DNA from: Pseudomonas frederiksbergensis
GTDB lineage: Bacteria; Pseudomonadota; Gammaproteobacteria; Pseudomonadales; Pseudomonadaceae
Assembly (NCBI RefSeq): GCF_003732275.1
Contig: NZ_MOBM01000019.1
Coordinates: forward strand, 62,001 to 126,000
Direction of reading: 5' to 3'
DNA length: 64,000 nucleotides
A program made the position numbers and the translations under genes. The notes under the pieces were generated by a model, which was not told where the DNA came from, searched no databases, and saw nothing but the letters and a program-made list of their open reading frames with translations. Positions 30,876-39,266 of this stretch are shown here, piece after piece; position 1 is the first letter of the stretch; each line of letters opens with the position of its first letter.

Positions 30876-31585
30876 AGCGCGTGTTGTTGCTTGGCGGCGT
30901 CACGGAGGCCCTGGCCATCGCCCGGACTCTGGGCCCGGAACACATCTATAGCCTGGCCGGTGTCGGTCGCGTGCCGACGGATCTGAACTGCCAGGTTAGG
31001 GTTGGCGGCTATGGTGGCGCTGAAGGTCTGGCGCAATTCATCCGGGATGAAGGCATTGACCTGCTGCTGGACGCGACCCATCCCTACGCAGCGCAAATCA
31101 GTCAGAACGCCGCCACCGCCGCGAAGTTGAGCGGCATTGCGTGCTGGGCTTTGCGGCGTCCGGCCTGGCAACCACAAGCCGGGGATGACTGGCGCGAAGT
31201 CAGCGACTGGGCCGAACTGATCGAAGCGCTTAAACCTTTCCGTCGACCGCTGTTCACCCTCGGACGCGAACCGCTGCAGCACCTGCACGAAATCCCGCCA
31301 GAGCAATTCTGGACATTGCGTGCGCTGGACGTTTATCCCGGGAATGAGCGCTGCGAAGTGATCGGCGCGCGTGGGCCGTTTCTGATCGAGGATGAACGCG
31401 AGCTGTTCGAGCGCCGGCAGATCGACGTGCTGATCAGCAAAAACAGCGGCAGCGCCGCCACTGAATCGAAACTGGAAGTGGCGCGGGAACGTGGAGTGCC
31501 GGTGCTGGTGTTGAAGCGGCCGGTGTTGCCGGGGGTTGAGCGGGAGTTTTGTTCGGTCATACAGGTATTGGAAGCGCTGAAGTAA
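30872..31585 (+). CDS. cobK: Precorrin-6A reductase
   Basis: 237 residues from the ATG at 30872, which overlaps the cbiD stop (ATGA). Begins [20 protein letters not shown]; later [11 protein letters not shown] and the end region [20 protein letters not shown], all typical of CobK/CbiJ. It reduces precorrin-6A to 6B with NADPH. Last gene of the rightward operon cobL-cbiD-cobK. Confidence 0.94.
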   Translation: MKRVLLLGGVTEALAIARTLGPEHIYSLAGVGRVPTDLNCQVRVGGYGGAEGLAQFIRDEGIDLLLDATHPYAAQISQNAATAAKLSGIACWALRRPAWQPQAGDDWREVSDWAELIEALKPFRRPLFTLGREPLQHLHEIPPEQFWTLRALDVYPGNERCEVIGARGPFLIEDERELFERRQIDVLISKNSGSAATESKLEVARERGVPVLVLKRPVLPGVEREFCSVIQVLEALK

Positions 31586-31603
31586 TTAACTTTTACTGGC
31601 CTC

Positions 31604-31678
31604 AAAAGATCGCAGCCTTCGGCAGCTCCTACAGTTGGAATGCGTACTTCTGTAGGAGCTGCCGAAGGCTGCGATCTT
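31604..31678. repeat. REPIN-like inverted repeat (GTAGGAGCTG type) after cobK
   Basis: AAGATCGCAGCCTTCGGCAG with CTCCTAC at the left is matched by GTAGGAG and CTGCCGAAGGCTGCGATCTT at the right. As a strong hairpin it may also serve as the 3' end of the cobL-cbiD-cobK message. Confidence 0.9.
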
Positions 31679-31836
31679 GGCGATAGCGAACACACTGGAA
31701 GGATCTCGGTGACGAACTAATTCCTACAAGTTGAGCAGACCGAACTCACGTCACCCTCAAAAGTGGCTGACTGGTTTAGCTCGAATTCCAAGCCTATATT
31801 CCTGAGCATCCGCTAACACTTCACTCAGAGGCCCTG

Positions 31837-32148
31837 ATGTCTGAAAAATTCACACGCTTCGATATCACTGAGTTTCTCCTGACACCTGCCGACTTGCCGA
31901 ACTACATCAAGGCCTGCGAAGAGGAAGACTCGGGCGATGGGAGTTTGAATCGTGTGGCGCTCAGAGACGTCAAACACACAATCCGGGCAAGAATCCAAAT
32001 CGACCCTCAATTCGCTCAAGCATTAAGAATTGAAGTCGCTACACTCTTTCAAAACGGCGAGGCTGAGCTTGCACGTCGGTTGCTCGACATGCTGACTGAC
32101 GCACTGCGACACCACACCGCACGCGGCCTTTTTACTTATCGCCCCTGA
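31837..32148 (+). CDS. Small antitoxin-like protein without an HTH domain
   Basis: 103 residues with AGAGG upstream of the ATG. The first about 45 residues (KFTRFDITEFLLTPADLPNY, then ACEEEDSGDGSLNRVALRDV) resemble the N-terminus of HigA-like addiction-module antidotes. The second half (RARIQIDPQFAQALRIEVAT, then LFQNGEAELARRLLDMLTDA) resembles the N-terminal helical region of a different antidote/regulator family (RIQRDPxFAxALLxEA-type). The helix-turn-helix that normally follows either region is absent. No toxin gene is next to it. Function unknown; this reading is from memory of the families, not a search. Confidence 0.7.
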   Translation: MSEKFTRFDITEFLLTPADLPNYIKACEEEDSGDGSLNRVALRDVKHTIRARIQIDPQFAQALRIEVATLFQNGEAELARRLLDMLTDALRHHTARGLFTYRP

Positions 32149-32197
32149 TCAGGCTAAATAGCCGCGCCTGATTGCTCACTCAACCGGATCTGCCCTC

Positions 32198-32596
32198 ATG
32201 TCCCGACAACGGCTTGCATTTGCCTGGATCGCCTGCTTTGCAGTGCTGTTCAACATGCTCGCCATGCCGATGTCCGGAGCGATGGCGCAGACGGCGAAAT
32301 CGCCTGCAGAGCAATTGTTGTGGGGCAGTTTCTGCTCTTCCAACGGCACCAAGCTGGTGGCGATTTCCCTGGGCGATATCGAGCAGAAAGCTCCGCAGAG
32401 CGACGATCATTCCAACATGCAGCATTGCTGGTGCTGCTCGGGTTCTGCGCCATTGGTGGCGTTGCCGGGGCATGCGCCGCAGTTGTATTTTGCGCGTTTC
32501 GAGGCCAATCGAAGCCTGCCGCCTGCCACGCTCGACATCCCTACACCGCGCCAGCAATGGCCGAGTCTCAACCCCCGCGCTTCCCCTCTGGTGTGA
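32198..32596 (+). CDS. DUF2946 family protein
   Basis: 132 residues with an N-terminal hydrophobic signal/anchor (FAWIACFAVLFNMLAMPMSG) and a later HCWCCSG cluster preceded by a His/Asp-rich segment (DDHSNMQH). DUF2946 proteins sit in copper gene clusters of pseudomonads and may bind copper; function is not established. First gene of the probable operon with the PCu(A)C chaperone and oprC. Confidence 0.82.
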   Translation: MSRQRLAFAWIACFAVLFNMLAMPMSGAMAQTAKSPAEQLLWGSFCSSNGTKLVAISLGDIEQKAPQSDDHSNMQHCWCCSGSAPLVALPGHAPQLYFARFEANRSLPPATLDIPTPRQQWPSLNPRASPLV

Positions 32597-32644
32597 TTCC
32601 TTCTCGCAATTGACCTGCGTTTTGAATCGTTCTGGAGAACTGCC

Positions 32645-33124
32645 ATGTTGAACAAGCTCATCGTTCTGGCTGTATTGCTGCTGCCTGCCTGTTTTGCCAA
32701 TGCCCACGAATACAAGGCTGGCGAGCTTGAGATCGCCCATCCGTGGTCACAAGAATTGCCGCCCAACGCGCCTACAGTTGCCGCGTACTTCGTGATTCAC
32801 AACAGCGGCAAAACCGCCGACCGATTGCTGAGCGTCGACTCGCCAATCGCAGGTGTTGCCCAGCTGCACGAGCATGTGATGCAAAACGATCTGATGAAAA
32901 TGCAGCAAGTGCCCAGCGTCGAGATTCCGGCTGGCGGCGAAGTCACTTTCGCCCCGATGGCGTATCACGTGATGCTGCTGGAGCTGAAAGACCGCAGCCT
33001 GTTGAGCGACGGCAAGCGCTTCCCGCTGACGATGCACTTCGAAAAATCCGGCGATGTGACAGTCGATGTCACGGTGCAGAAAAAGGCGCCGGACGGCATG
33101 CAAGAGCACATGCACGCCCAGTAA
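32645..33124 (+). CDS. Periplasmic copper chaperone PCu(A)C
   Basis: 159 residues with a signal peptide ending CFANAHE. The Cu(I) site follows the family pattern exactly: H75, ten residues, M86, twenty-one residues, H108-x-M110. Family members deliver Cu(I) to the CuA centre of cytochrome oxidase, among other roles. The C-terminus is His/Met-rich (MQEHMHAQ). It lies between two DUF2946 genes, upstream of oprC. Confidence 0.94.
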   Translation: MLNKLIVLAVLLLPACFANAHEYKAGELEIAHPWSQELPPNAPTVAAYFVIHNSGKTADRLLSVDSPIAGVAQLHEHVMQNDLMKMQQVPSVEIPAGGEVTFAPMAYHVMLLELKDRSLLSDGKRFPLTMHFEKSGDVTVDVTVQKKAPDGMQEHMHAQ

Positions 33125-33145
33125 TCGCCCACGTTGAAAACGCCC

Positions 33146-33595
33146 ATGCGCCCGCTTGGCACCCGGTCATCCATGCACCGCCGTCAGCCAATGAGTCTGA
33201 CACGCGGCAGCTGGATCAGCCTGTTCGCCATGCTGATGATCTTTATCGGCCCGCTGATTTCTCAGTCGATGCCGATGGATCAACGCGCCTCGGCTCTGAT
33301 GAAAGTATCCATGAGCATGTCGATGGACATGCCCATGGACATGTCGGCCATGGAGCATGGCGCGCAACCCGCCGCCGAGCACTGTCCGCCCAAAGCCGAC
33401 CATCACGCACTCTGGGAAAAATGCGGCTATTGCAGCCTGCTGTTCAATTGCCCGGCGCTCACAGGCGGTCAATCCTTCGTCGCTTTCGACAGTCCACAGA
33501 CAACCACTTTCAGCACTCCCGCTACCCGCTTGGGCCACGCCCGGCAAACCTTCTTCCCCGGCGCCCGCACCCGTGCGCCGCCCATCGTCGCGTAA
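33146..33595 (+). CDS. DUF2946 family protein, second copy
   Basis: About 149 residues from 33146; ATGs at 33173 and 33191 are equally plausible and no ribosome site decides. Contains a membrane anchor (ISLFAMLMIFIGPLIS), a methionine-rich run (VSMSMSMDMPMDMSAMEHG), then CPPKADHHALWEKCGYCSLL and a proline-rich end. Met/His/Cys clusters fit periplasmic copper binding. It precedes oprC by about 85 bases. Confidence 0.78.
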   Translation: MRPLGTRSSMHRRQPMSLTRGSWISLFAMLMIFIGPLISQSMPMDQRASALMKVSMSMSMDMPMDMSAMEHGAQPAAEHCPPKADHHALWEKCGYCSLLFNCPALTGGQSFVAFDSPQTTTFSTPATRLGHARQTFFPGARTRAPPIVA

Positions 33596-33679
33596 ACACC
33601 CACTTCCAATTTCACACGGTTTAGAAGACAGCCGCAGGCTGCCGGCCGTGTCGTTTACGACTGTTCGATGGAAATTGTC

Positions 33680-35797
33680 ATGTCCAGGTTTTCTGCTGAC
33701 ACACGTTTGGGCGCTGCCCAGGCTTCTTTTGCCCTGAACGAATCTCGCGTTCGTTTCAGGCACGCCACGGCCGTTCTTTGCGGCTTGCTGCTGACTCCGA
33801 TGGTGCTGGCCGATGAACACGCCGACCACACCGAAGAACTGAGCCCGACGGTGATCACCGCCATTGCGCCGAGTTCGCCACTGACCATCGTCACCAACCC
33901 CAAGGACCCGCGCCAGCCGGTGCCGGCCAGCGACGGTGGCGATTATCTGAAGACCATCCCCGGTTTCGCGCTGGTGCGCAACGGCGGCACCAACGGCGAT
34001 CCGGTGCTGCGCGGCATGTTCGGCTCGCGACTGAATATCCTCACCAACGGCAGCATGATGCTCGGCGCCTGCCCCGGCCGCATGGACGCGCCGACTTCGT
34101 ACATTTCACCGGAAACCTACGACAAACTCACCGTCATCAAAGGCCCGCAAACCGTGCTTTGGGGCCCCGGCGCATCAGCCGGCACCGTCCTGTTCGACCG
34201 GGAGCCGGAAAGCTTCGGCGAACTTGGCACCCGGGTGAATGCCAGCGTATTGGCCGGTTCCAACGGCCGCTTCGACAAAGTGGTGGACGCCGCTGCCGGC
34301 GGGCCGCTGGGTTACGTGCGCGTGATCGGCAACACCGCGCATTCCGACGACTACAAGGACGGTAACAACGACACCGTGCCCTCGCGCTACGACAAATGGA
34401 ACGGAGATGTAGCGCTGGGCTGGACGCCGAACGCCGACACCCTGCTGGAATTGACTGCCGGCAAGGGTGATGGCGAAGCCCGTTACGCCGGGCGCGGCAT
34501 GGACGGTTCGCAGTTCTTGCGTGAAAGCCTGGGCCTGCGCTTCGAACAATCAAACATCGGTGAGGTGCTGGATAAGGTCGAGGCGCAGGTTTACTACAAC
34601 TACGCCGACCACGTGATGGACAACTACACCCTGCGCACGCCGTCCGGCACCGGGATGATGGCAGGCCCCATGGCGTCCAACGTCGACCGCCGAACCCTCG
34701 GCGCGCGGATCAAAGCCACTTGGCGCTGGGCCGATGTGCAACTGATCAGTGGCCTGGATGCGCAAACCAACGAACATCGCCAACGCAGCGCGATGGGCGT
34801 CGACGCCTACAAGGATGTGCCGCGCAACAAGGACGCCGACTTCCACAACTACGGCGTGTTCAGCGAACTGACCTGGTACGCCGCCGACCGTGATCGGCTG
34901 ATCACCGGGGCACGACTGGATCGCGCGTCGGCCAAGGATTATCGGCAGACCATCGGCTCCGGGATGATGGCCCGCCCCAACCCGACCGCCGACGACACCC
35001 GCGCCGACACACTGCCCAGCGGTTTTGTCCGTTACGAACATGACCTGGCTGACAGCCCGACCACGCTGTATGCGGGCCTCGGTCACTCCCAACGTTTCCC
35101 GGATTACTGGGAGCTGTTTTCGCCCAAATCCGGCCCCGCCGGTTCGGTGAATGCCTACGATTCGATCAAACCAGAGAAAACCACCCAGCTCGACTTTGGC
35201 CTGCAATACAAGACCGAAGACTTCGAAGCCTGGGCCTCGGGTTACGTCGGGCAGGTGCATGACTACATCCTGTTCAACTACACGCCGGGGATGATGGGCA
35301 TGACCTCGCAAGCCGAGAACATCGACGCGCGAATCATGGGCGGCGAACTCGGTGCGGCCTACAAGCTGACCGCCAACTGGAAAGCCGACGCGACCCTGGC
35401 CTACGCCTGGGGCAAGAACAGCAGCGACGGCAGCGCGCTGCCGCAGATGCCACCGCTGGATGCACGTTTCGGTCTGACCTACAGCGAAAACAACTGGAGC
35501 GCCGGCGCCTTGTGGCGGGTGGTTGCGGCGCAAAACCGCATCGACCAGAACAAGGGCAACGTGGTCGGCAAAGACTTCGACACGAGCTCTGGGTTCGGCG
35601 TGTTCTCGCTCAACGGCGCGTACCGGATCAACAAGAACTGGAAGGTCAGCAGCGGCGTCGACAATTTGTTTGGCAAGGCTTACGCCGAACACTTGAACCT
35701 GGCCGGCAACGCCGGTTTCGGCTTCCCGGCCAATGATCCGCAAGCCATCAACGAACCGGGGCGCACGCTCTGGACCAAGGTGGATATGAGTTTCTAA
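33680..35797 (+). CDS. oprC: TonB-dependent copper receptor OprC
   Basis: 705 residues from the ATG at 33680, with GGAAA about 8 bases upstream; 33668 is an alternative. The N-terminal signal region is followed by a plug domain and a 22-strand barrel ending in the aromatic VDMSF. The plug contains C131 and M135 in LGACPGRMDAP, and a barrel loop has H311 and M313 in ADHVMDNY; these correspond to the CxxxM and HxM copper ligands described for P. aeruginosa OprC. It should import copper across the outer membrane. Confidence 0.93.
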   Translation: MSRFSADTRLGAAQASFALNESRVRFRHATAVLCGLLLTPMVLADEHADHTEELSPTVITAIAPSSPLTIVTNPKDPRQPVPASDGGDYLKTIPGFALVRNGGTNGDPVLRGMFGSRLNILTNGSMMLGACPGRMDAPTSYISPETYDKLTVIKGPQTVLWGPGASAGTVLFDREPESFGELGTRVNASVLAGSNGRFDKVVDAAAGGPLGYVRVIGNTAHSDDYKDGNNDTVPSRYDKWNGDVALGWTPNADTLLELTAGKGDGEARYAGRGMDGSQFLRESLGLRFEQSNIGEVLDKVEAQVYYNYADHVMDNYTLRTPSGTGMMAGPMASNVDRRTLGARIKATWRWADVQLISGLDAQTNEHRQRSAMGVDAYKDVPRNKDADFHNYGVFSELTWYAADRDRLITGARLDRASAKDYRQTIGSGMMARPNPTADDTRADTLPSGFVRYEHDLADSPTTLYAGLGHSQRFPDYWELFSPKSGPAGSVNAYDSIKPEKTTQLDFGLQYKTEDFEAWASGYVGQVHDYILFNYTPGMMGMTSQAENIDARIMGGELGAAYKLTANWKADATLAYAWGKNSSDGSALPQMPPLDARFGLTYSENNWSAGALWRVVAAQNRIDQNKGNVVGKDFDTSSGFGVFSLNGAYRINKNWKVSSGVDNLFGKAYAEHLNLAGNAGFGFPANDPQAINEPGRTLWTKVDMSF

Positions 35798-35800
35798 AAG

Positions 35801-35866
35801 CATCGCGAGCAGGCTCGCTCCCACATGGACAGTGTTGAACCTGTGGGAGCGAGCCTGCTCGCGATC
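35801..35866. repeat. REPIN-like inverted repeat after oprC
   Basis: CATCGCGAGCAGGCTCGCTC and the complementary GAGCGAGCCTGCTCGCGATC enclose about 20 bases, directly after the oprC stop. Confidence 0.92.
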
Positions 35867-35921
35867 GGTTGCGCAGCAACCGCACTAAACAACAAAAATC
35901 TACGCCTAGCGGAGCACACGA

Positions 35922-37301
35922 ATGAAACAGCCCAAACCGAATTTCTACAACCTGGCCTGGCGCTGGCATTTCTATGCCGGCCTGTTCGTCGCGCCATTCA
36001 TGGTAATGCTGGCCCTGACCGGCATCATCTACCTGTTCAAACCGCAACTCGATCCGTTGATGTACAGCAGCCTGCTGAACGTCCCGGCTGCTCATCACAA
36101 AGTCTCCGCCGATGACCTGCTCAAGCGGGTGAAAGAGGCGTACCCACAAGGTCAGATCAAACAATACCTGCCGCCGGTCAACGCCGAACGCAGTGCGCAA
36201 TTTGTCGTCATCAACGAAGGTCATGAACTGAACGTGTTCATCGATCCGTACCACGGCGACATCCTTGGCGAGCAAGACGCGAAGAAGAATCTGCAAGCAG
36301 TCGCGCGCTCGATTCACGGCGAATTGATGATTGGCACCGTCGGTGATCGACTGGTGGAACTGGCTGCCGGTTGGGGCGTCGTGCTGGTGGTCTCCGGGGT
36401 ATTTTTGTGGTGGCCACGCGGCCAGTCCGCCGGGATTCTCTGGCCACGCTTGAACAGTCGCGGCCGAGTGCTCTGGCGTGACCTGCACGCGGTGACCGGG
36501 TTCTGGGGCGCGGCATTGCTGCTGGTGATGCTGCTCAGCGGCATGACCTGGACCGGGTTCTGGGGCAAGCAATACGCCGACCTCTGGAACCGCTTCCCGG
36601 TAGCCATGTGGAATGACGTGCCGAAGTCCGACGTCGAGGCCCGCAGCCTCAACAGCGCCACGCGCCAGACCGTGCCATGGGCCATGGAAAACACGCCGAT
36701 GCCGATGTCCGGCGACCATGCCGAACACATGGCTCACACCAGCACGCGAGCCGGTCCGGCAGCGCCGACCATTAGCCTGCAAGACGTGCAAAACATCGCC
36801 GTGCAACGCAAGGTCGAGCCCGGCTACAGCATCACCTTCCCCACCACAGCCACCGGCGTGTTCACCCTCGCGGTATTCGCCGACGACCCGCGCAACGACG
36901 CCACCCTGCATGTCGACCAGTACACCGGCGACGTCCTCGCCGACGTGCGCTGGCAACATTACAGCAACGTCGCCCGGGCTACGGAAGTCGGCGTGATGCT
37001 GCACGAAGGCAAGATGTTCGGCCCGTTCAATCAGATCATCGTGCTGCTGATCTGTCTGATGATTTTGCTTAGCGCGGTTAGCGGTGTGGTGATCTGGTGG
37101 AAGCGCCGGCCAGAGGGCAAGTTTGGTGTACCGCCGTTGCGTCACGATCTGCCGAAATGGAAAACCGCGATGGTCATCATGTTCGGGCTGGCGGTGATGT
37201 TTCCGTTGGTGGGGGCTTCGCTGGTGGCCGTGTGGGTATTGGATCGGGTGCTGCTGTCGCGCTTGAGCCGGCAAACTGAATCCACTTCAGTTTCATCATG
37301 A
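35922..37301 (+). CDS. PepSY-domain membrane protein
   Basis: 459 residues with GGAG before the ATG. Four membrane helices (about 18-42, 140-160, 190-212 and 365-390, plus a C-terminal hydrophobic segment) and two PepSY-like regions, the pattern of the PiuB/PepSY_TM family. The large periplasmic part has a His/Met patch, MPMSGDHAEHMAHTS, unusual for iron-linked members and in keeping with the copper genes before it. Probably a metal reductase or accessory for uptake; this is inference. Confidence 0.85.
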   Translation: MKQPKPNFYNLAWRWHFYAGLFVAPFMVMLALTGIIYLFKPQLDPLMYSSLLNVPAAHHKVSADDLLKRVKEAYPQGQIKQYLPPVNAERSAQFVVINEGHELNVFIDPYHGDILGEQDAKKNLQAVARSIHGELMIGTVGDRLVELAAGWGVVLVVSGVFLWWPRGQSAGILWPRLNSRGRVLWRDLHAVTGFWGAALLLVMLLSGMTWTGFWGKQYADLWNRFPVAMWNDVPKSDVEARSLNSATRQTVPWAMENTPMPMSGDHAEHMAHTSTRAGPAAPTISLQDVQNIAVQRKVEPGYSITFPTTATGVFTLAVFADDPRNDATLHVDQYTGDVLADVRWQHYSNVARATEVGVMLHEGKMFGPFNQIIVLLICLMILLSAVSGVVIWWKRRPEGKFGVPPLRHDLPKWKTAMVIMFGLAVMFPLVGASLVAVWVLDRVLLSRLSRQTESTSVSS

Positions 37302-37405
37302 AGCAGGTGAGATACGAGTTCGCCCAAAGCCAATACAATGCGGGCCAGCAGTGGATCCTCGGCGAACCGCGATCGTTTTTCGTCACAGCGGAGTATCAGT
37401 TTTAA
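37298..37405 (+). pseudogene. C-terminal stub of a TonB-dependent receptor
   Basis: A 35-codon reading frame (VRYEFAQSQYNAGQQWILGE, then PRSFFVTAEYQF) ends in the aromatic terminal strand that closes TonB-receptor barrels. Its ATG happens to overlap the PepSY gene stop, but there is no plug or barrel upstream. I read it as the remaining end of a receptor gene, probably the partner of the ABC importer that follows. Confidence 0.72.
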
Positions 37406-37418
37406 ACCGTGTCGCACC

Positions 37419-37486
37419 CATCGCGAGCAGGCTCGCTCCCACAGGTTTTATGCGGTCCCTGTGGGAGCGAGCCTGCTCGCGATGGC
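37419..37486. repeat. REPIN-like inverted repeat
   Basis: CCATCGCGAGCAGGCTCGCT and its complement enclose about 25 bases, just after the receptor stub and before the ABC ATPase gene. Confidence 0.92.
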
Positions 37487-37521
37487 GCCATCCGCAGCAC
37501 CAGAAATCTCAAGAGAACTGC

Positions 37522-38310
37522 ATGACCTCGCTGAACCTCACGAACCTCGCCTGGACACCCCAGGGCCACGGCCATTGCCATCACCAGTTCCAGCTGCGTG
37601 ACGCATCGCTGCACGTGGCTGCCGGTGAATTCGTCGGGTTGATCGGCCCCAACGGCAGCGGCAAAACCAGCCTGTTGCGCTGTGCCTATCGTTTCAGCAA
37701 ACCGGAAAGCGGTGAGGTCAAACTCGACCACCACAACGTCTGGAAGCAATCCTCACGCTGGTGCGCGCAACGCATCGCCGTGGTGTTGCAAGAATTCCCC
37801 GACGCCTTTGGCCTGACCGTCGAAGAAGTGGTCGCCATGGGCCGCACGCCGCACAAAGGCCTGTTTGATGGCGACACCCTTGAAGACCGAAAACTCGCGA
37901 CCCACGCCCTCGAATCGGTCGGCCTCAAAGGCTTCGAAGACCACGCCTTCGCCACCCTTTCCGGCGGTGAAAAACAGCGTGTGATCCTCGCCCGCGCCCT
38001 GGCTCAACAACCGCAATTGCTGATCCTCGATGAACCAACCAATCACCTCGACCCGCGCTATCAGCTGGAGCTGTTGCAACTGGTCAAGCGTCTGCAGATC
38101 GGCACACTGGCGAGCATCCACGACCTCAATCTGGCAGCGGCCTTCTGTGATCGGCTGTACGTGATCAATCACGGTCGCATCGTGGCCAGCGGCCCACCGA
38201 AAGAAGTCCTGACCACACAGCTGCTGCACAACGTGTTCGGCGTCGGCGCCCTGATCGATGACCACCCCTTACACGGCTACCCACGAATCACCTGGATAAC
38301 CCAACCATGA
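37522..38310 (+). CDS. FecE-type ABC importer, ATP-binding subunit
   Basis: 262 residues from the ATG at 37522; the longer in-frame reading runs through the REP. Walker A GPNGSGKTS, signature LSGGEKQR, Walker B LLILDEPTNHLD and the H-loop region SIHDLNLA are all intact. Closest in style to FecE/BtuD ATPases for siderophores, haem or cobalamin. The next gene starts 4 bases inside its end. Confidence 0.93.
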   Translation: MTSLNLTNLAWTPQGHGHCHHQFQLRDASLHVAAGEFVGLIGPNGSGKTSLLRCAYRFSKPESGEVKLDHHNVWKQSSRWCAQRIAVVLQEFPDAFGLTVEEVVAMGRTPHKGLFDGDTLEDRKLATHALESVGLKGFEDHAFATLSGGEKQRVILARALAQQPQLLILDEPTNHLDPRYQLELLQLVKRLQIGTLASIHDLNLAAAFCDRLYVINHGRIVASGPPKEVLTTQLLHNVFGVGALIDDHPLHGYPRITWITQP

Positions 38311-39266
38311 CTTTGCGTTCCCTGCTGCGCTCCAGCCTCACCATTGCTCTATTGCTGGGCAGCGCCCAGGTGGTTGCCGAAGCCACGCATTACCCACTGA
38401 CCATTCAAAGCTGCAACCGCGAAGTCACCTTCAAGGCAGCACCGAAACACGCGGTCAGCCATGACATCAACATGACCCAGATGATGCTCGCCCTCGGCCT
38501 CAAACCAAGGATGGCCGGCTACAGCGGCGTGACCGGATGGAAATCGGTGACGCCCGAGATGCAGACCATCCTCGACGGCTTGCCGGAGCTGGCGGCCAAG
38601 TACCCGTCGGTGGAAACCCTGCTCAACGCCAACGTCGATTTCTTTTTCGCCGGTTGGGATTACGGCATGCGCGTCGGTGGCGATCTCACGCCGCAAACCC
38701 TGCAACCGCTGGGCATCAACGTCTACGAACTCACCGAGTCCTGCGCCTTCGTCATGCAGCGCCCGCCCGCCAGCCTGGAAGACACTTACAACGACCTGCG
38801 CAACCTCGGAAAAATCTTCGACGTGCAGGACCGCGCCAACACCGTGATCGCACAGATGCAGGCGCAGGTCGCCGAGGTGCGCAAGGATCTGCCGACAGAC
38901 AAGCCACCTGTATTTCTCTACGACAGCGGTGAGGACCGGGCCATGACTTCCGGTCGTCTCGGCATGCCTCAAGCGCTGATCGACGCTGCCGGCGGGCGCA
39001 ACATTCTCGACGACGTCGAGGCGAGCTGGACTCGGGTGAACTGGGAGAACGTGGTCGAGCGTAATCCGCAGGTGATCGTGATCGTTGATTACGGCGAAGT
39101 CACCGCCGAGCAGAAGAAGCAATTCCTGCTGAACAACCAGGCCCTGCAATCGGTAGACGCGATCAAGAACCAGCGCTTCATCGTCATTCCGTACGTGCAG
39201 GCCACGCCGGGGATCGACAACGTGCTGGCGGTCGAAACCCTGGCCAAGGGTTTCCACGGCGAATGA
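38307..39266 (+). CDS. FecB/BtuF-type periplasmic binding protein
   Basis: 319 residues with a signal peptide (about 1-25). Two-lobed class III binding protein: NREVTFKAAPKHAVSHDINM in the first lobe, YDSGEDRAMTSGRL near the hinge and VNWENVVERNPQVIVIVDYG in the second. The ligand is not readable; candidates are an Fe-siderophore, haem or a corrinoid, the last suggested only by proximity to the cob genes. Overlaps its neighbours by 4 bases on each side. Confidence 0.9.
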   Translation: MTLRSLLRSSLTIALLLGSAQVVAEATHYPLTIQSCNREVTFKAAPKHAVSHDINMTQMMLALGLKPRMAGYSGVTGWKSVTPEMQTILDGLPELAAKYPSVETLLNANVDFFFAGWDYGMRVGGDLTPQTLQPLGINVYELTESCAFVMQRPPASLEDTYNDLRNLGKIFDVQDRANTVIAQMQAQVAEVRKDLPTDKPPVFLYDSGEDRAMTSGRLGMPQALIDAAGGRNILDDVEASWTRVNWENVVERNPQVIVIVDYGEVTAEQKKQFLLNNQALQSVDAIKNQRFIVIPYVQATPGIDNVLAVETLAKGFHGE

